From the NCBI GenBank assembly GCA_964485455.1, contig CAZAJU010000105.1:1-6610 (forward strand): a stretch of 6,610 nt of DNA. Direction: 5' to 3'. A model generated the notes under the pieces. That model had not been told where the DNA came from, did no database searches, and worked only from the letters and a program-made list of their open reading frames with translations. Positions 1-6,276 of this stretch are shown one piece after another. The DNA is from Tissierella_B sp964485455. GTDB taxonomy: Bacteria; Bacillota; Clostridia; Tissierellales; Tissierellaceae. How positions within the stretch are numbered: the stretch's first letter is position 1; every line of letters begins with the position of its first letter. The translations under genes were made by a program, and so were the position numbers.

Positions 1-74
1 TTTTGCATCTTCTGCATTTGTCTCATCATATTATTCATATTTCCGCCCATTCCTGGGAATCCACCTTTTGCCAT
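1..74 (-). CDS. ybaB: YbaB/EbfC-family nucleoid-associated protein, N-terminal fragment
   Basis: Only the first 24 codons are in the window; the gene runs off the left edge. The visible peptide begins MAKGGFPGMGGNMNNMMRQM and continues QKMQ. This glycine/methionine-rich start followed by a Met/Gln helix is typical of Firmicute YbaB (YaaK) proteins. The family forms small dimers of about 100-115 residues that bind DNA and coat the nucleoid. The ATG at 72-74 has a purine-rich GAGGAGA ribosome site a few bases upstream (about 82-88 on the minus strand). It starts 20 nt after the dnaX stop with no terminator between, so it is very probably cotranscribed with dnaX. The dnaX-ybaB order, usually followed by recR, is conserved in many bacteria and supports the call. 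The rest of the protein cannot be checked here. Confidence 0.88.
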   Translation of the reverse strand, partial: MAKGGFPGMGGNMNNMMRQMQKMQ

Positions 75-94
75 CTTAATTCTCTCCTCTATTT

Positions 95-1804
95 CTATTT
101 TATTTCTACATTTTCTTTTCCAAAGAATTCTATTACACTTTCTATGGTCTTATCTTTCTCATTATTTTCATTTTGATTTGAAAGCTTAGTTGGTAAGTCA
201 GACTTCATGAAAAAATGTATTGATATTTTTCTATTAAAATATTTAGAAACTATATCCTCAACGAATTCTCTATTCTGCTGTGCATTTATTGCTTCTTTAT
301 GGAATCCAAATCCATCATTATATCCTATAGTCAGCAAGTTATTTTCAAAGGATATAAGTTCTCCTTCCATTATTAAAGCATAGATATTAATCTTTTTTGA
401 TTTTATATTATGCATTACCTTAGACCATTCACTATTAATCCTATCTAAAGTAAGAGTATAACCATCCGTCTCAACAGCATTACCAATATCTTGCGGTTCT
501 TCAGTTTCCTTCTCATGTTTTATATCTTCAACCGGTTCTACATCCTTTTTTTGTATTGGATTTTGAACCACCTCGTTATGCTGTTTCGGCTTGTTAAAAG
601 TTTCTTTCCTTGCTTCATTAGCTGAAGATTCTACCTTTGTGTATGAAGGTCTTATTTCAGCTTGTTTTACAGTTGGTCTAATTCCTTCCTCTAACCTTTT
701 TACCCTTTCCTCTAGGGAAAGCTCATCTTCTATTGAAACTAGCTTTATAGCAGCCATTTCAAGGATGATTCTAGGTTGAGTCGACCACTTTGCTTGACCC
801 TCTGCATTAGACAAGATGTCCAGTGCTCTTAGTATATATTCTAAGCTCATATTCTGAGATTGTTGGATATAATCCTCTGTGTCTTCAGTCTCTATTAATT
901 CTATAGGATTTTTGGATGACTTTGCAACCATTAAATCTCTAAAGTGTCTAATTAAATCTTTAATAAACTGATGTATATCCTTTCCATTTTGAATTATATC
1001 ATCTATTGTAAATAGTACACTTTGTAGATCTTTTTTATATATATTATTTACCATTTCAAAGATTAAATATTTATTTGCTATTCCTAGTATGCTAGTTGCA
1101 TCATCATAAGTTATTCTGTCATTATTAAAGGATATACATTGGTCTAAAAGACTTAAGGCATCCCTCATGGCCCCATCTGAATTCCTAGCAATAAGGCTAA
1201 GAGCTCTCTCTTCTATATCCACATTAATTCCATTTGCTATACTTTTCATATTAGCTATTATATCTCTATTGGTTATTCTTTTAAAATCAAACCTTTGGCA
1301 TCTTGATAGAATAGTCTGCGGAAGCCTTTCTGGTTCAGTTGTAGCTAGTATAAATATCAAGTGCCTTGGAGGTTCCTCAAGAGTTTTTAATAGAGCATTA
1401 AAAGCACCTTTAGAAAGCATATGTACCTCATCTATTATATAGACTTTAAACCTTGCTCTAGATGGAGGATATATAACCTTCTCCTTTAAGTCTCTTACAT
1501 CATCGACGCTGTTGTTACTAGCAGCATCCATTTCTATTACATCCATAATGCTTTCATCCAATATTCCACTACAGATTTCACATTCGTTACATGGGTTTCC
1601 ATCTTGAGGATTTAGGCAGTTTACAGCTCTTGAAAGAATCTTCGCCGCAGACGTCTTACCCGTTCCTCTTGTACCAGAGAAAAGATAGGCATGACCAATG
1701 TTTCCCATAAGAACTTGTTGTCTAAGGGTTCTAGTAATATGCTCTTGACCTAGGACCTCATCAAAGGTTTTAGGTCTATATTGTCTATATAGTGCCTGAT
1801 ACAT
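95..1804 (-). CDS. dnaX: DNA polymerase III subunit tau/gamma (clamp loader ATPase)
   Basis: This is the motor subunit of the clamp loader, which uses ATP to open the beta sliding clamp and place it on primed DNA. In tau form it also couples the loader to the polymerase and helicase. I start it at the ATG at 1802-1804 (569 aa): the protein then opens MYQALYRQYRPKTF as the family does, and GGTGA lies 4 nt upstream. A GTG at 1814-1816 would add four residues but has no ribosome site. From this ATG, the features are: Walker A GTRGTGKT at 44-51; zinc-site cysteines at 63, 72, 75 and 78; Walker B region VYIIDEVHML at 121-130; the SRC arginine-finger motif at 167-169; and sensor-2 GAMRD at 211-215. 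A charged, low-complexity linker (about 375-450) leads to a tau-like C-terminal domain. The linker holds an exact A AAA AAG slippery site (listed separately). The stop is TAG, 20 nt before ybaB. All AAA+ catalytic residues look intact. Confidence 0.97.
   Translation of the reverse strand: MYQALYRQYRPKTFDEVLGQEHITRTLRQQVLMGNIGHAYLFSGTRGTGKTSAAKILSRAVNCLNPQDGNPCNECEICSGILDESIMDVIEMDAASNNSVDDVRDLKEKVIYPPSRARFKVYIIDEVHMLSKGAFNALLKTLEEPPRHLIFILATTEPERLPQTILSRCQRFDFKRITNRDIIANMKSIANGINVDIEERALSLIARNSDGAMRDALSLLDQCISFNNDRITYDDATSILGIANKYLIFEMVNNIYKKDLQSVLFTIDDIIQNGKDIHQFIKDLIRHFRDLMVAKSSKNPIELIETEDTEDYIQQSQNMSLEYILRALDILSNAEGQAKWSTQPRIILEMAAIKLVSIEDELSLEERVKRLEEGIRPTVKQAEIRPSYTKVESSANEARKETFNKPKQHNEVVQNPIQKKDVEPVEDIKHEKETEEPQDIGNAVETDGYTLTLDRINSEWSKVMHNIKSKKINIYALIMEGELISFENNLLTIGYNDGFGFHKEAINAQQNREFVEDIVSKYFNRKISIHFFMKSDLPTKLSNQNENNEKDKTIESVIEFFGKENVEIK
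545..551 (-). other. Candidate -1 frameshift heptamer A AAA AAG in dnaX
   Basis: The zero-frame codons are CAA AAA AAG (Gln418-Lys-Lys420 of the ATG-started protein), part of a run of seven A. The heptamer in register is A AAA AAG, the same one used by Escherichia coli dnaX to make gamma. After a -1 slip the next codons read GGA TGT AGA ACC GGT and then TGA at 528-530. The product would be about 425 aa ending in GCRTG, against 569 aa for tau. It would keep the ATPase and oligomerisation domains and lose the C-terminal domain. A Shine-Dalgarno-like GAGGTGG lies at 568-574, 16 nt upstream, a little farther than the spacing known for E. coli. I see no strong stem just downstream; the best is a 5-bp CGGTT/AACCG pairing with a long loop. 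Slippage by RNA polymerase on the A run is an alternative mechanism. Whether any slip occurs is inference. Confidence 0.55.
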
Positions 1805-1808
1805 CTTC

Positions 1809-1813
1809 TCACC
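1809..1813 (-). promoter_or_regulatory. dnaX ribosome binding site (decides the start)
   Basis: GGTGA, matching the 3' part of the consensus AAGGAGGTGATCC, sits 4 nt before the ATG at 1804. The GTG at 1816 is preceded by an A-rich stretch with no Shine-Dalgarno match, and it overlaps this site. This favours the ATG start. Confidence 0.6.
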
Positions 1814-1850
1814 CACACTGTTTTTTTCAGTAGTTTTATTTAGGCTTAAA

Positions 1851-1870
1851 AGAAACTACTTGTAGTTTCT
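1851..1870. repeat. Perfect inverted repeat in the dnaX leader
   Basis: AGAAACTAC at 1851-1859 and GTAGTTTCT at 1862-1870 are perfect 9-bp arms with a 2-bp centre. The repeat lies about 47 nt upstream of the dnaX ATG and downstream of the predicted transcription start. It could be a protein-binding operator or an RNA hairpin. On the minus strand it is followed by TTTTAAG, a short U tract too weak to call a terminator. The heptamer GTAGTTT recurs on both sides of it (see findings). Confidence 0.6.
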
Positions 1871-1917
1871 TCACCCCGCCGAAATGAGACTGCTTTTGTT
1901 TATTTTCTTATAGTTTC

Positions 1918-1926
1918 ATTATAACA
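1918..1926 (-). promoter_or_regulatory. dnaX promoter, extended -10 element
   Basis: The minus strand reads TGTTATAAT, a consensus TATAAT with the extended TGn element. No good -35 hexamer stands 16-18 nt upstream (ATGAAA at 17), which fits an extended -10 promoter. Transcription would start near 1911, giving a leader of about 107 nt before the dnaX ATG that contains the 1851-1870 palindrome. The interval from 1927 to 2066 holds no gene I can support. Confidence 0.6.
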
Positions 1927-2066
1927 GAAAAACTACCTAATTTCATCATAAAATAGCGACTATACTACTTTCCCTAGAGAACCATAGGTGGAGAACATTT
2001 CATATCATTATTGCAAAACCAGCACGGTAGCTTTTTCACTCTGATTTTTATCTTTATTTTTCCAGC

Positions 2067-2095
2067 TTGACAAAATCCAATATCTATCTTATACT
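2067..2095 (+). promoter_or_regulatory. Sigma-A promoter of the tRNA-Ser/SRP RNA unit
   Basis: A perfect TTGACA at 2067-2072 and a TATACT -10 at 2090-2095 are separated by exactly 17 bp. The expected start near 2102 is about 19 nt before the tRNA. A T-rich stretch directly upstream (2044-2061) resembles an UP element, as expected for a strong stable-RNA promoter. Confidence 0.85.
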
Positions 2096-2120
2096 ATATA
2101 TCTGTAGTGCAATTAATCAC

Positions 2121-2210
2121 GGAGAGGTGGTTGAGTGGTCGAAGGCGCTCGCCTGGAAAGCGGGTAGACGTGAAAGCGTCTCGAGGGTTCAAATCCCTCT
2201 CTCTCCGCCA
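2121..2210 (+). tRNA. tRNA-Ser (anticodon GGA)
   Basis: This is a class II tRNA of 90 nt including an encoded CCA at 2208-2210. The acceptor arm GGAGAGG pairs with TCTCTCC (last pair G-U), followed by discriminator G at 2207. The anticodon stem CTCGC/GCGGG encloses the loop CTGGAAA, with anticodon GGA at 2155-2157, reading serine codons UCC and UCU. A long variable arm with a GACG/CGTC stem is typical of serine tRNAs. The T arm is AGGG-TTCAAAT-CCCT. It is followed after about 12 nt by the SRP RNA with no promoter between, so both probably come from one transcript cut at the tRNA ends. Confidence 0.97.
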
Positions 2211-2222
2211 TTAGAAAATTTT

Positions 2223-2490
2223 ACCGTGCTAGATGGGGAGGTAGCGGTGCCCTATAACCTGCAATCCGCTACAGCAGGATTGAAGTCCCAGTTTAGGGAT
2301 TTCTATTGTGAGGTCTGCCCTAGATAAGTGGCGTTGACGGTTGGGTCCTGCGCAACGGAAACTCATGAACCTCGTCAGGTCCGGAAGGAAGCAGCGATAA
2401 GTGAATCTTTCCGTGTGCCGCAGGGAAGCCTGGCCCGAGTTAACTGTTTAGGTAACGCTCGGAATAGGATTTCGAAGCTGGGTGCACGGT
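2223..2490 (+). ncRNA. ffs: Signal recognition particle RNA, large Bacillus type
   Basis: This is the RNA scaffold of the SRP. It binds Ffh and directs ribosomes making membrane and secreted proteins to FtsY at the membrane. The conserved S-domain hairpin GTCAGGTCCGGAAGGAAGC, with its GGAA tetraloop at 2383-2386, identifies it. The ends pair: ACCGTGC at 2223-2229 with GCACGGT at 2484-2490, giving about 268 nt. This matches the roughly 270-nt Bacillus subtilis scRNA rather than the 114-nt E. coli 4.5S RNA. The 5' part (GGGGAGGTAGCGGTGCCCT and the following CCTGCAATCCGCT) matches the B. subtilis Alu-domain sequence as I recall it. The exact ends are inferred from pairing. Apparent open frames on the plus strand here are by-products of a structured RNA gene. 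Confidence 0.96.
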
Positions 2491-2496
2491 TACATA

Positions 2497-2532
2497 GAAA
2501 AAAGACTTGTTCATATGAACAAGTCTTTTTTC
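2497..2532. terminator. Bidirectional intrinsic terminator between ffs and clpB
   Basis: This is a perfect 36-bp palindrome centred between 2514 and 2515. Each arm runs from GAAAAAAGACTTGTTCAT to its complement. Read on the plus strand it is a stable hairpin whose descending arm ends in T6, just 7 nt after the SRP RNA. Read on the minus strand it has the same form 46 nt after the clpB stop. It therefore probably ends both converging transcripts. Confidence 0.9.
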
Positions 2533-2577
2533 ATTTGATTTATCAGGAAACAAAGTGGTCAGATGACCTTTTGTCCC

Positions 2578-5160
2578 TTATTTTCTATTAAACTTTAGTT
2601 CTCCATTTTCAAAGTCAATTATTAGAATATCCTTATCCTTCAAATCCCCTTTGATTAATAGCCTTCCTATTTTGGTCTCTATTTCCTTCTGAATAAATCT
2701 CTTAACAGGCCTTGCACCATATTGACTTGAATATGACCTATTTAAAATCAATTCCTTAGCACTCTCTGTAACCTCAATATCTATCTGTCTATCCTCAAGC
2801 TTTTGTTTCAAATCTTCAATTTGAATATCAATGATCTTGAATATTTCATTTCTCTGTAATGGCTTAAACATTACTATTTCATCTACACGATTTAAGAATT
2901 CTGGTCTAAAGGTCCTTTGCATTTCCTTCATTACCAAATCTCTAGCCCCATCATCTATACTACCATCCGGATTTACCCCTTCCAGCAAGTAACTTGAACC
3001 AATATTTGATGTCATGATTATAATGGTGTTCTTGAAATCCACTACCCTACCTTGGTTGTCAGTAAGCCTTCCATCGTCTAGAACTTGAAGAAGGATGTTG
3101 AATACATCTGGATGAGCCTTTTCAATTTCATCAAAGAGAATAACAGAGTATGGCTTTCTCCTTACAGCTTCAGTCAATTGTCCTCCCTCATCATAGCCTA
3201 CATATCCTGGAGGCGCTCCTATAAGCCTTGATACAGCATGTTTCTCCATATATTCACTCATGTCGATTCTTACTAGATTTCTTTCATCATCGAATAGAGT
3301 TTCTGTAAGTGCTTTAGACAATTCAGTCTTTCCTACTCCAGTAGGCCCAAGGAATATAAAGCTTCCTACTGGTCTGTTTAACTGTTTCATACCAGATCTT
3401 GCACGGATTACTGCATCTACTACGGCTTCCACTGCTTCATCCTGTCCTATTACCCTCTTATGCAATATGTCATCTAGATTTAAAAGCTTCTCCCTCTCAG
3501 TAGATACAAGCTTTGAAACAGGTATACCGGTCCATTTGCCTACTACCTCAGCAATCTCCTCCTCAGTAACCTCTTCCTTAAGCATTCTTTCATCTGTCTC
3601 ATTTTTTTCATTGGCTTTCTCTAACTGATTTTGAAGATCAACTAAGGCCCCATATTTTAGCTGAGATAGCTTCTCAAGGTCGTAGCTTCTCTCTGCTTCC
3701 TCTATCTTTCTCTTTACCTTGTCGATTTCCTCTTTAATATCCTTAACCTTAGTGATATTCTTCTTTTCGTCCTCCCACTGAGCTTTAAGAATTTGTAGCT
3801 TTTCCTTATGCTCAGATAGTTCCTTGTCTAATCTTTCCAGCCTTTGCATTGAAGCTTCATCATTTTCCTTCTTTAGTGCTGCCTTTTCAATTTCAAGCTG
3901 AAGTACTCGTCTTCTAATTTCATCGATTTCAGTAGGCATACTATCTATTTCTGTTCTTATCATAGCTGAAGCCTCATCCATAAGGTCTATAGCCTTATCT
4001 GGAAGAAATCTATCGCTAATATATCTATCGGATAGGGTTGCAGCAGCAATAATAGCTCCATCTGATATCCTTATTCCATGGTGAATTTCATATCTTTCCT
4101 TTAATCCTCTAAGTATTGATATTGTGTCCTCAACTGTGGGTTCACTTACCATTACCTTTTGAAATCTTCTCTCTAGAGCAGCATCCTTTTCAATATACTT
4201 TCTGTACTCATCAAGAGTAGTGGCGCCAATGGCATGAAGTTCTCCACGTGCTAGCATAGGCTTCAGTAAATTGGATGCATCCATACTTCCTTCAGTCTTA
4301 CCAGCACCAACAATATTATGAATTTCATCTACAAATAATATTATATGTCCATCAGACTTTTGAATCTCAGATAATACAGCCTTAAGTCTCTCCTCAAACT
4401 CTCCCCTATATTTAGCCCCTGCTATTAATGCTCCCATATCAAGGGAAAATATGGTCTTATCCTTTAAACCCTCTGGAACATCTCCGTTAACTATTCTCTG
4501 AGCTAAACCTTCGGCTATAGCAGTTTTACCTACCCCTGGTTCTCCTATTAAAACTGGGTTATTCTTAGTTCTTCTGGATAATATTCTAATGACATTTCTA
4601 ATCTCAGAATCCCTTCCGATTACAGGATCAATCTTACCGTTTCTGGCTTCTTCAACTAGATCTTTACCAAACCTTGTTAGTGCTTCATAAGTGGATTCAG
4701 GATTGTCAGAGGTTATGGTTTGGCTTCCCCTAATCTTCTTTAATGCTTCTAAAAATCTTTGAAGGTTAATATTGTATTTTTTAAATATCTTCTCCGACAA
4801 GCTACCCTTTTGCTTTAGAAGGGATATATAAATATGCTCTACCCCCACATATTCATCCCCAAATTTTTTTGCCTCTTCCTCAGAGTCCAATAAAACCTTG
4901 GTATAAGTCCTAGAAGGATAGATACTTCCACCACCAGACTGCTTAGGAAGCTTATCTATTTCCCTTTCAACATCAACCCTTACTAGCTCTTTGTTCTCTC
5001 CCATATAGGATATGATTTTTGGAATTAATCCATCATCCTGACTAACTAAACTATAATGAATATGGATTTCCTCAACCTGGGGATTTCCATTTTTTATAGC
5101 TGTTTCTTGTGACTCTTGTACAGCTTCCAGACTTTTTTGAGTAAATTTATTTAAATCCAT
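2578..5160 (-). CDS. clpB: ClpB (Hsp104-type) ATP-dependent disaggregase
   Basis: This is a cytosolic hexameric AAA+ chaperone that pulls polypeptides out of aggregates through a central pore, working with DnaK and a J-protein. At 860 aa it has the usual family length. The N-terminal Clp domain spans about 1-145. NBD1 has Walker A GEPGVGKT at 206-213, Walker B ILFVDE at 274-279, pore-loop YRG at 251-253 and arginine finger ERRF at 330-333. A Lys/Glu-rich coiled-coil middle domain at about 405-525 is the mark of ClpB, as opposed to ClpC or ClpA. NBD2 has Walker A GPTGVGKT at 605-612, pore-loop GYVGYDEG at 652-659, Walker B VILFDE at 673-678, FRPEFLNR at 751-758 and sensor-2 GAR at 815-817. The ATG at 5158-5160 has AAAGGAGA upstream at good spacing. 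The gene lies 63 nt after the J-protein gene with no terminator between, so it should share that gene's CtsR-type promoter. All motifs look intact. Confidence 0.98.
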   Translation of the reverse strand: MDLNKFTQKSLEAVQESQETAIKNGNPQVEEIHIHYSLVSQDDGLIPKIISYMGENKELVRVDVEREIDKLPKQSGGGSIYPSRTYTKVLLDSEEEAKKFGDEYVGVEHIYISLLKQKGSLSEKIFKKYNINLQRFLEALKKIRGSQTITSDNPESTYEALTRFGKDLVEEARNGKIDPVIGRDSEIRNVIRILSRRTKNNPVLIGEPGVGKTAIAEGLAQRIVNGDVPEGLKDKTIFSLDMGALIAGAKYRGEFEERLKAVLSEIQKSDGHIILFVDEIHNIVGAGKTEGSMDASNLLKPMLARGELHAIGATTLDEYRKYIEKDAALERRFQKVMVSEPTVEDTISILRGLKERYEIHHGIRISDGAIIAAATLSDRYISDRFLPDKAIDLMDEASAMIRTEIDSMPTEIDEIRRRVLQLEIEKAALKKENDEASMQRLERLDKELSEHKEKLQILKAQWEDEKKNITKVKDIKEEIDKVKRKIEEAERSYDLEKLSQLKYGALVDLQNQLEKANEKNETDERMLKEEVTEEEIAEVVGKWTGIPVSKLVSTEREKLLNLDDILHKRVIGQDEAVEAVVDAVIRARSGMKQLNRPVGSFIFLGPTGVGKTELSKALTETLFDDERNLVRIDMSEYMEKHAVSRLIGAPPGYVGYDEGGQLTEAVRRKPYSVILFDEIEKAHPDVFNILLQVLDDGRLTDNQGRVVDFKNTIIIMTSNIGSSYLLEGVNPDGSIDDGARDLVMKEMQRTFRPEFLNRVDEIVMFKPLQRNEIFKIIDIQIEDLKQKLEDRQIDIEVTESAKELILNRSYSSQYGARPVKRFIQKEIETKIGRLLIKGDLKDKDILIIDFENGELKFNRK

Positions 5161-5223
5161 ATCTAAATCTCCTTTTCTCCGACTTACCTTTACCTCTTAC
5201 TTATTATATATCTTTACCTATCT

Positions 5224-6153
5224 TCAATCTCTTGGGTTATATTTTGAGACTCTGCTAAGCTCCTCATATAGCTTTTCTTCTTCCTCTGATAAAGCAGGTG
5301 GATTTACTATATTTATCTCAATATATAAATCCCCTCGATTTTCCTTCATATCTACATACCCCTTATTAGGAACCCTTATCTTCTTTCCGCTTAAAATTCC
5401 TTTTGGTACATTTACCTTAATCTTTCCTTCTAAGGTAGATACAACAACTTTAGTTCCTAATGCTGCTTCCCAAGGAAGTAAGTTTATCTTTGAAATAATA
5501 TCAAGATTATCTAATCTATTCTTTCCATCATCTATTAAGTTGATTCTAAAAACAATATCACCTTGAATCCCCCACTTTTCGCCCTTAACCTTTAATTTTT
5601 TCCCGGGTAATATTCCTTTAGGGATTTTTATAGACAATTCTTTTACTTCTCCACCAAAGTTTAGACTTACATCCTTGGTAATTCCAGAAAAGCCCTCTTC
5701 TAATGTAATTGATAGCTCAGATTCATAACTTTGTCTTTGAGGTTCGGCTCTCCTACCAAATCCAGAGGTCTTTCCACCACCAAATAAATCATTTATATTA
5801 AAACCTCTACTTTTACTGCTACCGCCTCCTCCAAAGAACATATTGAAGAAGTCGCTGAAATCTCCTGAGCTATCTGTATAACTATAGCTGTACCCATATT
5901 GTGATGGATCAAAGTTCATTCCACCTGAAAAGTCATAGCTACTTCCAAAGGTATCGTACTTTTTCCTCTTCTCCTCGTCACCTAGAACTTCGTAAGCTTC
6001 ATTGATCTCCTTAAACTTCTCTTGAGCCTTACTATCATTTGGATTTAAATCCGGGTGATACTTCTTAGCTAGTCTTCTATATGATTTTTTTATGTCATTT
6101 TGACTTGAATTCTTATCTACTTCTAAAATTTTATAATAATCTTTATATTCCAT
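5224..6153 (-). CDS. DnaJ/CbpA-type co-chaperone without zinc finger
   Basis: This J-domain protein stimulates DnaK ATPase and hands substrates to it; next to clpB it probably feeds disaggregation. At 309 aa it is shorter than a classical DnaJ (about 375-380). The J-domain is at about 5-67 with the HPD motif at 33-35. A Gly/Phe/Ser/Tyr-rich linker at about 70-130 includes FFNMFFGGG at 102-110. Two C-terminal substrate-binding domains follow: the first at about 145-205, with GILPGKKLKVKG, and the second at about 210-285, with KGILSGKKIRVPNKG. No CxxCxGxG zinc repeats are present, so this is a class B (CbpA-like) protein and not DnaJ proper; I leave the symbol blank. The ATG at 6151-6153 has TTGGAG 8 nt upstream. 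It is the first gene of the operon, behind a sigma-A promoter with a CtsR box. The dnaK-grpE genes are not here, and the partner DnaK must lie elsewhere. Confidence 0.93.
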   Translation of the reverse strand: MEYKDYYKILEVDKNSSQNDIKKSYRRLAKKYHPDLNPNDSKAQEKFKEINEAYEVLGDEEKRKKYDTFGSSYDFSGGMNFDPSQYGYSYSYTDSSGDFSDFFNMFFGGGGSSKSRGFNINDLFGGGKTSGFGRRAEPQRQSYESELSITLEEGFSGITKDVSLNFGGEVKELSIKIPKGILPGKKLKVKGEKWGIQGDIVFRINLIDDGKNRLDNLDIISKINLLPWEAALGTKVVVSTLEGKIKVNVPKGILSGKKIRVPNKGYVDMKENRGDLYIEINIVNPPALSEEEEKLYEELSRVSKYNPRD

Positions 6154-6182
6154 ATAACCATCTCCAATTGCAGGAAAGTATT

Positions 6183-6206
6183 TTTGACTTTCTTTGACCT
6201 TTGACT
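6183..6206 (-). promoter_or_regulatory. CtsR operator with a third half-site
   Basis: On the minus strand, 6199-6183 reads GGTCAAAGAAAGTCAAA. This fits the published CtsR consensus, two RGTCAAA heptads separated by NAN. A further AGTCAAA at 6206-6200 abuts it with no spacer, giving three direct heptads. The site covers the predicted start (about 6202) and the early transcribed region, a classic place for repression. CtsR is the heat-shock repressor of clp genes in low-GC Gram-positives; no ctsR gene is in the window. Confidence 0.88.
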
Positions 6207-6208
6207 TA

Positions 6209-6237
6209 ATTATATACTATAGTATTTTAAAAATCAA
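6209..6237 (-). promoter_or_regulatory. Sigma-A promoter of the J-protein/clpB operon
   Basis: On the minus strand the -35 is TTGATT (6237-6232) and the -10 is a perfect TATAAT (6214-6209), separated by 17 bp. The expected start is near 6202, so the leader is about 50 nt and begins inside the CtsR operator. A 12-bp perfect palindrome ATACTATAGTAT (6214-6225) fills the -10 side of the spacer; it may be no more than AT-rich sequence. Confidence 0.85.
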
Positions 6238-6276
6238 TATATATTATTACGACGTGAAGATAGCTCCTGCCTCATT

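Noticed and set aside
591..1442. Plus-strand open frames at 591-779 and 1167-1442.
   Set aside because: Both are antisense to conserved dnaX coding sequence, show no family motifs, and the dnaX frame is clearly the real one.
1814..1816. GTG as an alternative dnaX start.
   Set aside because: It has no ribosome site, and family members begin at the MYQALYRQYRP position four codons later, which does have one.
2021..2230. AGCACGGTA at 2021-2029 is the reverse complement of TACCGTGCT at the SRP RNA 5' end (2222-2230), flanking the tRNA.
   Set aside because: Only 9 bp with no extension. A broken ffs copy or transposon ends would need more similarity, so chance is the simpler reading.
2552..2573. 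Small hairpin GGTCA-GA-TGACC right after the clpB stop.
   Set aside because: The stem is 5 bp, extended only with a bulge, and lacks a following U tract. The palindrome at 2497-2532 is the convincing terminator.
2067..2591. Two consecutive plus-strand open frames (86 and 87 codons).
   Set aside because: They lie on the promoter, tRNA-Ser, SRP RNA and terminator. The frames are accidental in structured RNA genes and encode nothing recognisable.
3260..3628. Plus-strand open frame of 122 codons.
   Set aside because: It is antisense to clpB NBD2; its Ser/Thr-rich composition is the mirror of the clpB reading frame.
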